A stretch of 64,000 nt of DNA from Prauserella aidingensis (GTDB taxonomy: Bacteria > Actinomycetota > Actinomycetes > Mycobacteriales > Pseudonocardiaceae). Within the stretch, counting starts at the first letter, position 1, and every line of letters starts with the position of its first letter. Made by a program: the position numbers and the translations under genes. The DNA lies in assembly GCF_024171865.1 (NCBI RefSeq), contig NZ_JAMTCN010000020.1, positions 1-64,000 of the forward strand, written 5' to 3'. Shown piece after piece: positions 40,167-50,774 of this stretch. Under the pieces are notes generated by a model, which was not told where the DNA came from, searched no databases, and was given only the letters and a program-made list of their open reading frames with translations.

Positions 40167-43100
40167 GTGTTGTCATCGTCGGAATCCGCCGCACCGGCCA
40201 CCGAGCTGTTCGAGCTGACCAGTGCGCAGCAGGGCATCTGGAACGCGCAGCGGCTCGAACCCGATTCGCCGTACTACGTCGTCGGCGACGTCGTGGAGCT
40301 GAGCGGTGACGCGCCGGTGGACGTCCCGCTGCTGGCCGAGGCGATGGTCGGCACGGTCACCGAGGCGGAGTCGCTGCGGTTGCGGACGACCGACACCGCC
40401 GACGGGCCGCGGCAGTGGGTCAGTGACGAACCGGTACCCGCGCCGCGGGTCGTCGACGTCAGCCGTGAGGCCGAGCCGCGCGCCGCCGCCGAGCAGCTCG
40501 TCGCAGAGGAACGGTTCGCGCTGGCCGAGTCGACGCGCGGCATGACCGGCACGCCGTTGTACACGCAGACGATCATCACGCTGTCGGCCACCGAGGTCTG
40601 GTACAGCCAGCTCGGCCACCACCTCGTGTTCGACGGCTACAGCGCGGCGATGCTGGCCCGGCGCACGGCCGCCCGGTACACGGCGCTCGTGCGGGGCGAG
40701 GACCCTCCGACGTGCCCGTTCAGTCCGTTCGCCGACTTCGTCGCCGCCGACCGGGACTACCTGGCGAGCGACAAACCCGAGGCCGACCGTGCCTACTGGG
40801 TCGACAGGATGACACCGCTGCCGGACCTTCCCGAGTGGACGGCGCCCGGCTCGGGGCTCGCGGACACGGTGTCGGCGAAGGCCGCGCTGCCCGCCGAGGA
40901 CGTGGCGCAGCTGCGCGCGTGCGCGGACCGGGAGGGCGTCACGTGGGGCGACGCCCTCCTGGCCTGCTACGCCGTGTTCCTGCACCGGGTGCTCGGCCGC
41001 AGCGACGTGCTGTTCGCGTTGCCGTTGATGTGTCGCACGAGCGGCGCCGAACTGCGGACGCCGGGCATGGCGGTCAACGTGCTGCCGCTGCGCGTCGAGG
41101 TGCGCGGCGGCGACACCCTCGGCGTCGTCGCCCGCCGGGTCGCCGAGGCGATGGGGCAGCTGCGTGCCCACCAGCGCTACCGCGGCGAGAACCTACCGCG
41201 TGACCTGGCGGCCCCGGGCGCGGGCGCGATCCTGCACGGGGCGGGTGTGAACCTGAAGGCGTTCGACCTGACGCTGGACTTCGCCGGGTCGACGGGTGTC
41301 ATGCGCAACGTCGCGGGCGGGCCTCCCGAGGACATGGGCCTGAGCGTGCTGCCCGCGTCCGGCGGCGGCCTGTTGCTCGGGTTCGAAGTGGACGCCCGCG
41401 CCCATTCGCAGTCCGATGTGGATGCTCGGCTCGAGACGGTCTGCACGATCGTCCGGCAGCTGTCGGCCGATGCGAAGCCGGCCGCGGGGCAGGTGTCGCT
41501 GCTGCCGACGGGGATTCGTGACGATCTGCTGGAGGCGTGGGCGCCCGCGGCCGTCCCGGGCGAACCCGCCGCGGTTCCCGACGTGCTGTCCGCGCTCGCG
41601 GCGTCCCGCGGTGGCGACCCCGCGCTGGTCCACGGTGACGAGCGGGTCACCTACGCCGAGCTGGCCGCGCGCGTGCACCGGCTCGCGCGGGCGCTGCGGG
41701 CGCGCGGCGTGGGACCCGACGACGTGGTCGCGGTCGCCCTGCCACGGTCGGCGGATCTCGTCGTGACGCTGCTGGCGGCGCTGGACGCCGGGGCCGCGTT
41801 CCTGCCCCTCGACCTCGAACACCCCGACGAGCGGCTGCGCCTGCTCCTGGCCGACGCGCGGCCCGCGCTGGTGGTGACCGATCCGGCGCTCGGCCGCGAC
41901 GTCGGCACCTGGCCGACGCTGACGGTCACCGACGCCGCCCGGCACGACGACCGTCCACTGTCGACCGGCGAACTGGCCCGCGAGCGCAGGCCCGAGGACC
42001 TGGCGTACGTCATCTACACCTCCGGGTCGACGGGAACGCCGAAGGGCGTGCTCGTGCCGTCGGCGGGCCTGCGCGCGCTGCTGCACCACCAGCGCGCGAC
42101 GGTGATCGCCGAGACGCAGCGCCGCACGGGCAGGCGGCTGCGGGTCGCGCACACGTACTCGTTCGCGTTCGACTCCGCCCTCGACCAGCTGTTGTGGCTG
42201 CTGTGCGGGCACGAGCTGCACCTGTACGACACCGACGTCACCAAGGACGCGGACGCGCTACTGGCCGCCTACGCCCGTGACGCGATCGACGTCGTCGACA
42301 CCACGCCGTCGCTGGCCGCGCCGCTCGTCGACGCCGGACTGCTCACCGGCTCGCACCGGCCGTCGCTGATCGTGCTCGGCGGCGAGGCGACCCCGCCCTC
42401 GCTGTGGCGCCGCATCTCCGAATCTGCTGTGGACGGCCGGAACATCTACGGCCCGACCGAGGCGACCGTCGACGCCGCCCACGCCGACATCACGGGCGAG
42501 GAGCCGGCGATCGGACGGCCGCTCGCCGGGATGCGGGCGTACCTGCTGGACAACGCGCTGCAGCCGGTCGCGCCGGGTTCGGTGGGGGAGTTGTACCTTG
42601 CGGGGCCGCAGCTCGCGCGCGGGTATCTCGGCCGCTTCGCCGGCACCGCCGAGCGGTTCGTCGCCGATCCCCACGGCGCGCCCGGCGACCGGATGTACCG
42701 CACCGGGGACCTCGCCCGGTGGTCCCCGGATCGCGGGTTCGACTACCTGGGACGCGCCGACGGCCAGGTGAAGATCCGCGGCCACCGCGTCGAGGCCGGT
42801 GAGGTCGAGGCGGAGCTCGGTGCGCTGCCGGGTGTGAGCGGCGCGGCCGCGATGGTCCGTCACGATACGGCCACGCCGCGCCTCGCCGGTTACGTCGTGC
42901 CCGAACGCGGTGCCGCTCCGACGCCGGACGGGCTGCGGGACGCCCTCGCCGAGCGGCTGCCCGACCATCTGGTGCCGTCGGCGGTCGTCGTGCTCGACGA
43001 GTTGCCGCTGACCGTGAGCGGCAAGGTCGACCGTGCGGCGCTGCCGGTGCCGCGGGCCACGACGTCGGGCAGGTCGCCGTCGACCGAGTCCGAGCGCCTG

Positions 43101-46100
43101 CTGTGCGCCGTCGTCGCCGAGGTGTTCGACCTGGCGCCCGACGAGGTGAGCCCGGACGACGACTTCTTCGGCCTGGGTGGCGACAGCATCAGCGCGATCA
43201 GCGTCAGCAGCCGCCTCCGCGCCCACGGTGTCGAGCTGCGGCCGCGTGACCTCTTGGCACGCCGCGACCTGGCCTCGCTGGCCACCCGGATGTCCACCGT
43301 GGCCGCGGACGCGCCGCCTGCGGCCGCCGACGAACCGGTCGGCCCGCTGCCCGCGCCGCCGATCGTCCGGGGTCTGCTCGACCCGCATCCCGACCCCGAT
43401 GCGTTCGCGGGTTATGCACAGTGGACGGTCGTCACGACGAACACGCCGCTGGAGCGCGCGAGCCTGGTCGCCGGGCTCGGCGTCGTACTCGACACGCATG
43501 CCGCGCTGCGCCTGCGGCTCACCGGCCGACGGGACCTCGAGGTGCGGGCGGCCGCGGACGTCTCCGCCGAAGCCGTCTTTGCCGAGGACATGGTGTCGGC
43601 CAAACCCTTCGGCGTCGAACCGGCCGACGTCGCGGAACGACTGGCAGGCGAACTGGACCCGGTTGCCGGCAACATGCTGCGACTGGCGCTCGTCGGCGAC
43701 GACCGCCTCGTGATCGTCGCCCACCACCTCGTCATGGACGGCGTGTCCTGGCGGGTGCTGTTGCCCGATCTGCGCGCCGCCTGCCGTGGTGACGCGCTCG
43801 CACCCGTCGGCACGTCGTGGCGCGCGCACGCGCTGGCACTGGCCGAACAGGGCACGTCCGGGGAGCGGCGCGGCGAGCTCGACCACTGGCGGGCCGCCAC
43901 CGCCCCGGAACTGCGGCCGCTCGGCGTGCCGACGCTCGACCCCGAGCGGGACACCGCCGCGACGGCACGCCGCGACCTCACGGTCGTGAACCGGCGGTCG
44001 TCGGCGGCCGCCCTGACGACGCTGCCCGCGGCCTACCGCACCGGCACCGACGAGGTGCTGCTCGCGGCCCTGGCCCTCGCCCTGCGGTCCGTACGCGCCC
44101 GGACGTCGACGACCCCGGCCACGAATGCCCGCCCGGCCGCCTTCGGGATCACGGTGGAAAGCCACGGCCGGGACGCGGTCACTCCCGGCGCCGACCTGTC
44201 GCGCACGATCGGCTGGTTCACCGCCGAGTTTCCCGTGCGCGTCCCCGCCGACGCGCTGCGCACCGACGCGGAACTGCGCGACGCCCTCGCGGGCGGCGAG
44301 GCGGCCGGACGGCTGTTGCGCGAGGCCAAGGAGGCCCGTCGCGCCGTGCCCGACGGCGGCATCGGCTACGGCATCCTCCGCCACCTCGACGACGGCGCCG
44401 AGCTCGACGTGCCACCGCCCGAGGTGCTGCTCAACTACCTCGGCCGGTTCGCGGCGTCCGACGGCGGCGACTGGCGGCTGCCCGAACGGGAGGCGTTCGG
44501 CGTCCTCGAACCCGAGGGCAAGGCGCTCGAACAGGTCCTCGCACTGAACTGCTTCGTCCACGAGCACGCCGCGGGCGACGAGGCGACCGGTGACGGAGAC
44601 GACGCGGACGGAGCCGGTGACGGCGACGGCGGCCCGCGACTCGCCGTCGAGTGGACGGCAGCGGGCAGGCTCGTCGGCGCCGACCTGCTCGCCGAGCTGC
44701 AGCGCGGCTGGACCGAGGCGCTCGACGCCCTCGCCGCGCACGCCGAGCGGATCGGGCCAGGAGGAGGCGGTCTCACCCCGTCCGACCTGCCGTTGGTGTC
44801 GGTGACGCAGGCCGACATCGACGCGCTCGAACGCGTCCGTCCGGTGTCGGACGTCCTGCCCGCGACGTCGTTGCAGGCAGGACTGTCGTTCCACACCATG
44901 GCGGCAGGGGATGCCGACGCCGACGTGTACGTGGTGCAGGCGATCCTCACGCTCACCGGAGAGCTGGACCAGCGACGGCTCGCCGACGCGGCCCGGGAGC
45001 TGCTGCGCAGGCAGCCCGCGCTGCGTGTGCACCTTGCCACGACCGCGGCCGGCGAGGTGGTGCAGGTCGTTCCCGCCGAGCCCGACCTCGACTGGCAGCT
45101 CATCGACATGTCGACAACGGACTCCGGAACGGTCGCGTCCGGCGACGAGGATCTCGAGGCCCGGTTCGCCGCGCGATGCCGTGAGGAGCTGGAGCGGCCC
45201 TTCGACCCGGAGGTGCCACCGCTGATCCGGTTCCGGTTGTTCCGGTTCGGCCCCGCCGAACACCGCCTCGTGCTCACCAACCACCACGCGCTGCTCGACG
45301 GCTGGTCGATGCCCCTGACCGGGCGGACCCTGCTCGGGCTGTATCGCGAACTCGGCGGCGGACCGGCGGTGCCGCCGTCGGCGTCGCCGCAGGATTACCA
45401 CCACTGGCTGGCGGGCCGCGACCGCGACGCGGCGCTCGACGCCTGGCGCGACGCGCTGTCCGGTGTGGACGAAGCGACCCGCCTCGCGCCCGCCACGGCG
45501 CGGCGGGAGGTCGCCCGTCCGGGTGCGGTCACGCTGGAGCTGGGCGAGGAGTTCAGTGAGCGGCTGAGTGCGTTCGCCCGAGCTCGCGGCATCACGGTCA
45601 CCACGGTGTTGCAGACGGCGTGGGGCCTGCTGCTCGGGCGGCTGACCCGCAGGCGTGACGTCGTGTTCGGCTGCCCGGTCTCCGGCAGGCCCGCCGAGGT
45701 GGACGGTGTCGAGTCGATGATCGGACAGCTGGGCAACACCATTCCGGTGCGCGTGCGCTGCTGCGCGGACCAGTCCGCGGCCGACCTGCTCGAGGCGGTG
45801 CACGAGGAGTCCGTCGCGCTCGCCGACCATCACCACCTCGGACTGCCGGACATCCAGCGGGCGATCGGCGTCGGCGAGCTGTTCGACACGATGCTGGTGA
45901 TGGAGAACTTCCCGTTCAACGGTGCAGGACTCGCCGTTGACGAGAAGGTCGCACTCGCGGACGTGGACATCACCGACGCCACGCACTACCCGCTGACCGT
46001 CATCGCGTTGCCCGGCGACGCGCTGAGCCTCGTGCTGAGTTACCAGCCCCACGCGTTCACCGACGACACCGTGCGCGGGTACGCCCGGTGGCTGCACGCG

Positions 46101-49100
46101 CTGCTCACCGAACTGGTCACCGACGCCGACCGGCCCGTCGGCAGGCTGCCGATGCTGGACGCCGCCGACACCGCCGCGGTGCTGCACCGCGGCACCTCAC
46201 GGGTGCCCGCGAAGCCCCGCGACGGCGTGCTGGAGACGTTCGCCTCCTGGGTGGCGCGCACCCCCGACGCCGAGGCGCTCGTGTGCCGGAGCCGCAGCCT
46301 GACGTACGCCGAGCTGGACCGGCTCGCCAATCGGCTCGCGCACCGCCTGCTCGACGCGGGCGCCGGACCGGAGCAGCCCGTCGGGATGCTGCTGGGCCGC
46401 GACGTCGAGATGATCGTGGCACTGCTGGGCATCCTCAAGGCGGGCGCGGTGTACCTGCCGCTCGACCCGGACTACCCGAACGACCGGCTCGCCTACATGA
46501 TCGGCGACGCGCGGCCCGTCGCGTTCGTCACCGACGCCGGGGCGCTGGCGACACTCGGCGGCGAGGTCCCCGGCGACGGCACCGTGGTGCGGGTGGACGA
46601 TCCCGCCGTGCTGGGCGATCCGGCCGAGCCGACCGACCGCGACGCCGACCCCGCCCACGCCCGGGCGCAGCTGACGCCGGATTCGCTGGCGTACGTCATC
46701 TACACCTCCGGCACGACGGGACAGCCCAAGGGTGTGGCCGTGACGCACCGCGGCATCCCGGACCTGATCGCGCTGCAGGAGGAGGTCGTCGGTGTCACCG
46801 AACGCGACCGCTACCTGCACTTCGCGTCGACCAGCTTCGACGTCGCGTTCTGGCAGACGATGGTGCCGCTGGCCTCCGGCGGAACCCTCGTCGTCGCGCC
46901 GGACGAGGTACGCGTACCCGGCGACGAGCTGCTCGACTACATCGCCGAGCACCGGCTGACCGGCGTCAACCTGCTGCCGTCGTTCCTCTCGGCCGTGCCC
47001 GAGGACCGCACGGTGCCGGGCGACGTGTTCTTCGTGGTCGGCGCCGAACGCCTCGACCCGGAGCTCGCCGACCGGTGGGGCACGGGCAGGCGCGCGCTGT
47101 TCAACGCCTACGGACCGACCGAGGTCACGATCAACTCCGTGACCTGGCACTACGAACCGGGCGAGACCGGCGCCGTCCCCATCGGACGGCCCGATCCGAA
47201 CGTGCGCGCCTACGTGCTCGACGACGGCCTGCAACCCGTCGGCACCGGCGCTCCCGGCGAGCTGTACCTGGCCGGCCCGAAGCTCGCCCGCGGGTACCTC
47301 GGCAGGCCGGGACAGACGTCGCAGGCGTTCGTGGCCGACCCGTACGGCGAACCGGGATCGCGGATGTACCGCACCGGCGACGTCGTGTACTGGCGACCCG
47401 ACGGGCAGCTGGTGTTCCTCGGCCGCGCCGACCGGCAGGTCAAGGTGCGCGGATTCCGCATCGAACTCGCGGAGATCGAGACCGCGCTGACGCGGCATCC
47501 CGACGTGCGCGGGTGCGCGGTCGTCGTGCGGAACGGCAGGCAGCTCGTGGGCTACGTGATCCCGGCGGGGGGCGCCGAGTTCGATCCGGTGCGACTGCGC
47601 GAGGACCTGCTCGGGCAGCTGCCCGACTACATGGTCCCCGCGGCGTTCGTGCGGCTCGACCGGCTGCCCCTGACCCCGGGCGGGAAGCTCGACGAACACG
47701 CGCTGCCCGCACCCGAGCACACCGGCGACGGCGCGGGACGGGAGCCGTCGACCCACGCCGAGGCGGTGCTGCTCGGCATCGTCCGTGACGTGCTGGACTC
47801 GGGCGACATCCGCCTCGACGACCACTTCCTCGAGGTCGGCGGCGACAGCATCGTCTCGTTGCAGGTCGTGTCCCGCGCGCGCAGGCAGGGACTGCGGCTC
47901 GGCCCACGCGACGTGCTCGACGGCGGCACGGTCGCGGGCATCGCCGCGCGCTGCCACGCCGCCGAGGAGAGCGCCGACACCGGACCGTCCACAGGGGACG
48001 CGCCGTTGACCCCGGTGATGCGCGATCTGCTCGACCGGGCGCCCGATCCCGGCGACTTCTGCCAGTGGACCGAGATCTGCGTGCCCGCGGGTGGCGACCT
48101 CGCCACGTGGTCCCGGGCCGTGGACGCGCTCCTGCGGACCCACGACGTGCTGCGGGCCCACCTCGTGGACGGCGCCGTGGCGGCGCGTACCCCGGTGCTG
48201 CGGATCGCCGAACCCGACGCCGTCACCGCGGCCGACGTGCTCACTCGCGTCACCGCGACCGGGGACGTGCGCGGCCTCGTCGACGGCTGGATCGCCGACG
48301 TGCGGGAGCAGTTCGACGTCCGCCGCGCGCCGTTGGTGCGGGCACTGTGGGTCGACAGGGGAGCAGACGAGCTCGGCCGATTCGTACTCGTGGCGCACCA
48401 CCTGCTGGTCGACGGCGTGTCCTGGCGCGTGCTCGTCGACGACCTCGCCGACGCCTACGAGGGCAGGGAGCTGTCGCGGCCCACGCCGTTCCTCGGCTGG
48501 GCGCGGTCGCTCGCGTCGGCCGCCGATGCGCGGGCGGGCGAGCAGGCGCACTGGCGCGCCGTCGGGCGAAACCCGCAGAAACGGCTCACGCGCGCACGGT
48601 TCGACCCGGGCCGTGACACGGGCGCGACGGCGGTGCACCACGAGTTCGCCGTCGATGCCGCCACCAGCAGGACACTCCTGACGACCCTGCCCGCGGCCTA
48701 CCACGCGACGCCCGACGCGGTGTTGCTCACGGCGCTGACCAGGGCGATCGCTCGATGGTCCGACCGCGAATCGGACCTGTACCTCGCGTTGGAGGGGCAC
48801 GGCAGGCACGCGCCCGACCCGGACCGCGACGTCGACCTGTCGCGCACCGTCGGCTGGTTCACCGCGGTCCACCCGGCGCGGATCACGCTGCCCGACGGCG
48901 ACGCCGCGACGCAGCTGAAGGCCGTCAAGGAACGGCTGCGCGCCCAGGGAGACGGCCTCGGCCACGGCATCCTCGCCGCTGCGGGCCGGGTGACGCCGGT
49001 GCACCCCGACGTCAGCTGGAACTACCTGGGCCAGTTCGCGCAGGCCCCCGACGTCGAACGCGCGTGGCAGGCGCCGCCGGGCTCGGCACCGTTCGGATCC

Positions 49101-50774
49101 GGCGGCGATGCGCTCCCGATGCCGCACAGCCTCATGATCAACGCGATGACGACCGGTGACGGCGACGGGCAGGCCCTGCACGTGCGGATCACCTGGCCGC
49201 GCGCGGTGCTGACCGACGACGACGTCGCCGGGCTGGCCGAGGCGTTCCGCGGCGAACTGGTCGAGCTGGCCTCCGACGAGGACGCGCTCCGCGGAGCGGG
49301 CCGTACCCCGTCGGACTTCGACCTCGTCTCGCTCACCCAGTCCGATGTGGACGAGCTGGAGCGGCGCTACCCGGTCGCCGACGTGGTGCCGCTCAGCCCG
49401 TTGCAGGAGCTGATGCTGCGGCACTCCCGGCGTGCGGGCACGCGTGATCCTTACACCGTGCAGGCGGCGTTCTCGCTGACCGGCCGGGTCGACGTCGACG
49501 CGCTGCACGCCGCGGTCTGCGACCTCGTGGCCCGGCACCCGAACCTCGGCGCCGCGTTCCCGCCGGGACTCGACGTGGCGGTCCTGCTCGCCGATACCCG
49601 TTCCACCGCGGCACCGGACCGCCGGTATGTCGACGTGTCGGGAGAGGCGGACGTCGACGGCGCGGTCGAACGGGTGCTGTCGGCCGATCTGGCGGAACCG
49701 TTCGACCTGGCCGCGGGCTGTCCGGTGCGGCTCACCGTGGTCCGCCGGGCGGCCGAGGCGGTGGACCTGGTGCTCACCACGCATCACGTGCTGTCGGACG
49801 GCTGGTCGGCGCCCCGCATGCTCGGCGAGCTCTTCGCCGCCTACACCGCGCGCACCGGCGGCGATGCGGAGTTGCCCGCCCCGGTTCCGTTCACCCGGTA
49901 CCTGCGCTGGCTCTCCCGCCGGGACCGCGGTGCCGACGTGGCCGCATGGTCGGGCGAGCTCGCCTCGGTCGACCGCTACGACCGGGCCCTGCCCGACATC
50001 CCGGCGGCCACCGGGAACGGAACGGCCACCGACCGCGTTCCGGATGCCGGTGACGGCCGGGACGCGGGCGGGCCGCCGGAGCCGGTGACGTTCGACCTCG
50101 AACCGCAGCTGGTGCGCACGCTCACCGCGACGGCGTCCGCCTGCGGGGTCACCCCGGCGACCCTGGTGCAGGGCGGCTGGGCGGCGGTGCTGACGGCACG
50201 GAGCGGGCGCAAGGACGTCCACTTCGGAGCGATGGTGTCCGGCAGGCCGCCCGAAGTGGACGGTGTCGAGGAGATCATCGGATTGCTGGCGAACACCGTT
50301 CCGGTGCGCGCCACACTGACCGGACGGCTCGGCGATGCGCTGCGGGACCTGCAGGAACGGCACCAGGCACTGGCCCCGCACCACGCGGTGTCGCTGCCCG
50401 ATCTCGAGCGGTCGGTGGGCGTGAAGCGGCTCTTCGACAGCCTCCTGGTGTTCGAGAACTACCCCGTCGACCCCGACCGGCTGGCCGAACCCGCACCCGG
50501 TCTGCGGCTCGCCGGCATGCGGTTCCGCGAGTTCACCCACCATCCGGTGACGGTCACCGTGATGTCGGAGGGCGCGGGCTGGCGCGGCATCGTCGCCTGC
50601 AGGCCGGGCGCCGTGGCCGAGCAGGCGGACCGCATCGCCGCGGCGTTCGAACGCGTCCTGCGGGCACTGCCGGACGTGCTCGGCGAGACGGGAGGTTCCG
50701 GGGAGGGGTGCGACGTCGACGGCGCGACGCTGGTGCGGCTCGCGGAGCGGACGCTGCGGGAGGGCACGGCGTGA
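40167..50774 (+). CDS. Nonribosomal peptide synthetase, C-A-T-E-C-A-T-E-C
   Basis: The 3535-residue siderophore synthetase. Domains by active-site motif: C1 (about 10-440, HHLVFDG near 151), A1 (about 470-950, YVIYTSGSTGTPKG near 613), T1 (GLGGDSISAI near 1002), E1 (about 1050-1540, HHLVMDGVSWR near 1186), C2 (HHALLDGWS near 1706), A2 (YVIYTSGTTGQPKG near 2176), T2 (EVGGDSIVSL near 2557), E2 (HHLLVDGVSWR near 2744), and terminal C3 (HHVLSDGWS near 3207, to the end). All HHxxxDG and carrier motifs look intact. There is no thioesterase, reductase or last carrier. By hand alignment to GrsA the A1 pocket is DSDDVGIVD, closest to arginine codes; A2 is DVWLFVAIN, only loosely serine-like. The chain would be DHB-D-aa1-D-aa2. 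The stop overlaps the exporter start. Confidence 0.95.
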   Translation: MLSSSESAAPATELFELTSAQQGIWNAQRLEPDSPYYVVGDVVELSGDAPVDVPLLAEAMVGTVTEAESLRLRTTDTADGPRQWVSDEPVPAPRVVDVSREAEPRAAAEQLVAEERFALAESTRGMTGTPLYTQTIITLSATEVWYSQLGHHLVFDGYSAAMLARRTAARYTALVRGEDPPTCPFSPFADFVAADRDYLASDKPEADRAYWVDRMTPLPDLPEWTAPGSGLADTVSAKAALPAEDVAQLRACADREGVTWGDALLACYAVFLHRVLGRSDVLFALPLMCRTSGAELRTPGMAVNVLPLRVEVRGGDTLGVVARRVAEAMGQLRAHQRYRGENLPRDLAAPGAGAILHGAGVNLKAFDLTLDFAGSTGVMRNVAGGPPEDMGLSVLPASGGGLLLGFEVDARAHSQSDVDARLETVCTIVRQLSADAKPAAGQVSLLPTGIRDDLLEAWAPAAVPGEPAAVPDVLSALAASRGGDPALVHGDERVTYAELAARVHRLARALRARGVGPDDVVAVALPRSADLVVTLLAALDAGAAFLPLDLEHPDERLRLLLADARPALVVTDPALGRDVGTWPTLTVTDAARHDDRPLSTGELARERRPEDLAYVIYTSGSTGTPKGVLVPSAGLRALLHHQRATVIAETQRRTGRRLRVAHTYSFAFDSALDQLLWLLCGHELHLYDTDVTKDADALLAAYARDAIDVVDTTPSLAAPLVDAGLLTGSHRPSLIVLGGEATPPSLWRRISESAVDGRNIYGPTEATVDAAHADITGEEPAIGRPLAGMRAYLLDNALQPVAPGSVGELYLAGPQLARGYLGRFAGTAERFVADPHGAPGDRMYRTGDLARWSPDRGFDYLGRADGQVKIRGHRVEAGEVEAELGALPGVSGAAAMVRHDTATPRLAGYVVPERGAAPTPDGLRDALAERLPDHLVPSAVVVLDELPLTVSGKVDRAALPVPRATTSGRSPSTESERLLCAVVAEVFDLAPDEVSPDDDFFGLGGDSISAISVSSRLRAHGVELRPRDLLARRDLASLATRMSTVAADAPPAAADEPVGPLPAPPIVRGLLDPHPDPDAFAGYAQWTVVTTNTPLERASLVAGLGVVLDTHAALRLRLTGRRDLEVRAAADVSAEAVFAEDMVSAKPFGVEPADVAERLAGELDPVAGNMLRLALVGDDRLVIVAHHLVMDGVSWRVLLPDLRAACRGDALAPVGTSWRAHALALAEQGTSGERRGELDHWRAATAPELRPLGVPTLDPERDTAATARRDLTVVNRRSSAAALTTLPAAYRTGTDEVLLAALALALRSVRARTSTTPATNARPAAFGITVESHGRDAVTPGADLSRTIGWFTAEFPVRVPADALRTDAELRDALAGGEAAGRLLREAKEARRAVPDGGIGYGILRHLDDGAELDVPPPEVLLNYLGRFAASDGGDWRLPEREAFGVLEPEGKALEQVLALNCFVHEHAAGDEATGDGDDADGAGDGDGGPRLAVEWTAAGRLVGADLLAELQRGWTEALDALAAHAERIGPGGGGLTPSDLPLVSVTQADIDALERVRPVSDVLPATSLQAGLSFHTMAAGDADADVYVVQAILTLTGELDQRRLADAARELLRRQPALRVHLATTAAGEVVQVVPAEPDLDWQLIDMSTTDSGTVASGDEDLEARFAARCREELERPFDPEVPPLIRFRLFRFGPAEHRLVLTNHHALLDGWSMPLTGRTLLGLYRELGGGPAVPPSASPQDYHHWLAGRDRDAALDAWRDALSGVDEATRLAPATARREVARPGAVTLELGEEFSERLSAFARARGITVTTVLQTAWGLLLGRLTRRRDVVFGCPVSGRPAEVDGVESMIGQLGNTIPVRVRCCADQSAADLLEAVHEESVALADHHHLGLPDIQRAIGVGELFDTMLVMENFPFNGAGLAVDEKVALADVDITDATHYPLTVIALPGDALSLVLSYQPHAFTDDTVRGYARWLHALLTELVTDADRPVGRLPMLDAADTAAVLHRGTSRVPAKPRDGVLETFASWVARTPDAEALVCRSRSLTYAELDRLANRLAHRLLDAGAGPEQPVGMLLGRDVEMIVALLGILKAGAVYLPLDPDYPNDRLAYMIGDARPVAFVTDAGALATLGGEVPGDGTVVRVDDPAVLGDPAEPTDRDADPAHARAQLTPDSLAYVIYTSGTTGQPKGVAVTHRGIPDLIALQEEVVGVTERDRYLHFASTSFDVAFWQTMVPLASGGTLVVAPDEVRVPGDELLDYIAEHRLTGVNLLPSFLSAVPEDRTVPGDVFFVVGAERLDPELADRWGTGRRALFNAYGPTEVTINSVTWHYEPGETGAVPIGRPDPNVRAYVLDDGLQPVGTGAPGELYLAGPKLARGYLGRPGQTSQAFVADPYGEPGSRMYRTGDVVYWRPDGQLVFLGRADRQVKVRGFRIELAEIETALTRHPDVRGCAVVVRNGRQLVGYVIPAGGAEFDPVRLREDLLGQLPDYMVPAAFVRLDRLPLTPGGKLDEHALPAPEHTGDGAGREPSTHAEAVLLGIVRDVLDSGDIRLDDHFLEVGGDSIVSLQVVSRARRQGLRLGPRDVLDGGTVAGIAARCHAAEESADTGPSTGDAPLTPVMRDLLDRAPDPGDFCQWTEICVPAGGDLATWSRAVDALLRTHDVLRAHLVDGAVAARTPVLRIAEPDAVTAADVLTRVTATGDVRGLVDGWIADVREQFDVRRAPLVRALWVDRGADELGRFVLVAHHLLVDGVSWRVLVDDLADAYEGRELSRPTPFLGWARSLASAADARAGEQAHWRAVGRNPQKRLTRARFDPGRDTGATAVHHEFAVDAATSRTLLTTLPAAYHATPDAVLLTALTRAIARWSDRESDLYLALEGHGRHAPDPDRDVDLSRTVGWFTAVHPARITLPDGDAATQLKAVKERLRAQGDGLGHGILAAAGRVTPVHPDVSWNYLGQFAQAPDVERAWQAPPGSAPFGSGGDALPMPHSLMINAMTTGDGDGQALHVRITWPRAVLTDDDVAGLAEAFRGELVELASDEDALRGAGRTPSDFDLVSLTQSDVDELERRYPVADVVPLSPLQELMLRHSRRAGTRDPYTVQAAFSLTGRVDVDALHAAVCDLVARHPNLGAAFPPGLDVAVLLADTRSTAAPDRRYVDVSGEADVDGAVERVLSADLAEPFDLAAGCPVRLTVVRRAAEAVDLVLTTHHVLSDGWSAPRMLGELFAAYTARTGGDAELPAPVPFTRYLRWLSRRDRGADVAAWSGELASVDRYDRALPDIPAATGNGTATDRVPDAGDGRDAGGPPEPVTFDLEPQLVRTLTATASACGVTPATLVQGGWAAVLTARSGRKDVHFGAMVSGRPPEVDGVEEIIGLLANTVPVRATLTGRLGDALRDLQERHQALAPHHAVSLPDLERSVGVKRLFDSLLVFENYPVDPDRLAEPAPGLRLAGMRFREFTHHPVTVTVMSEGAGWRGIVACRPGAVAEQADRIAAAFERVLRALPDVLGETGGSGEGCDVDGATLVRLAERTLREGTA

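Noticed and set aside
50300-50774. Hidden thioesterase or carrier domain at the NRPS end
   Set aside because: The last residues are the C-terminal part of the third C domain; no GxSxG lipase-type motif or GGxS carrier motif follows, and the next gene overlaps the stop.
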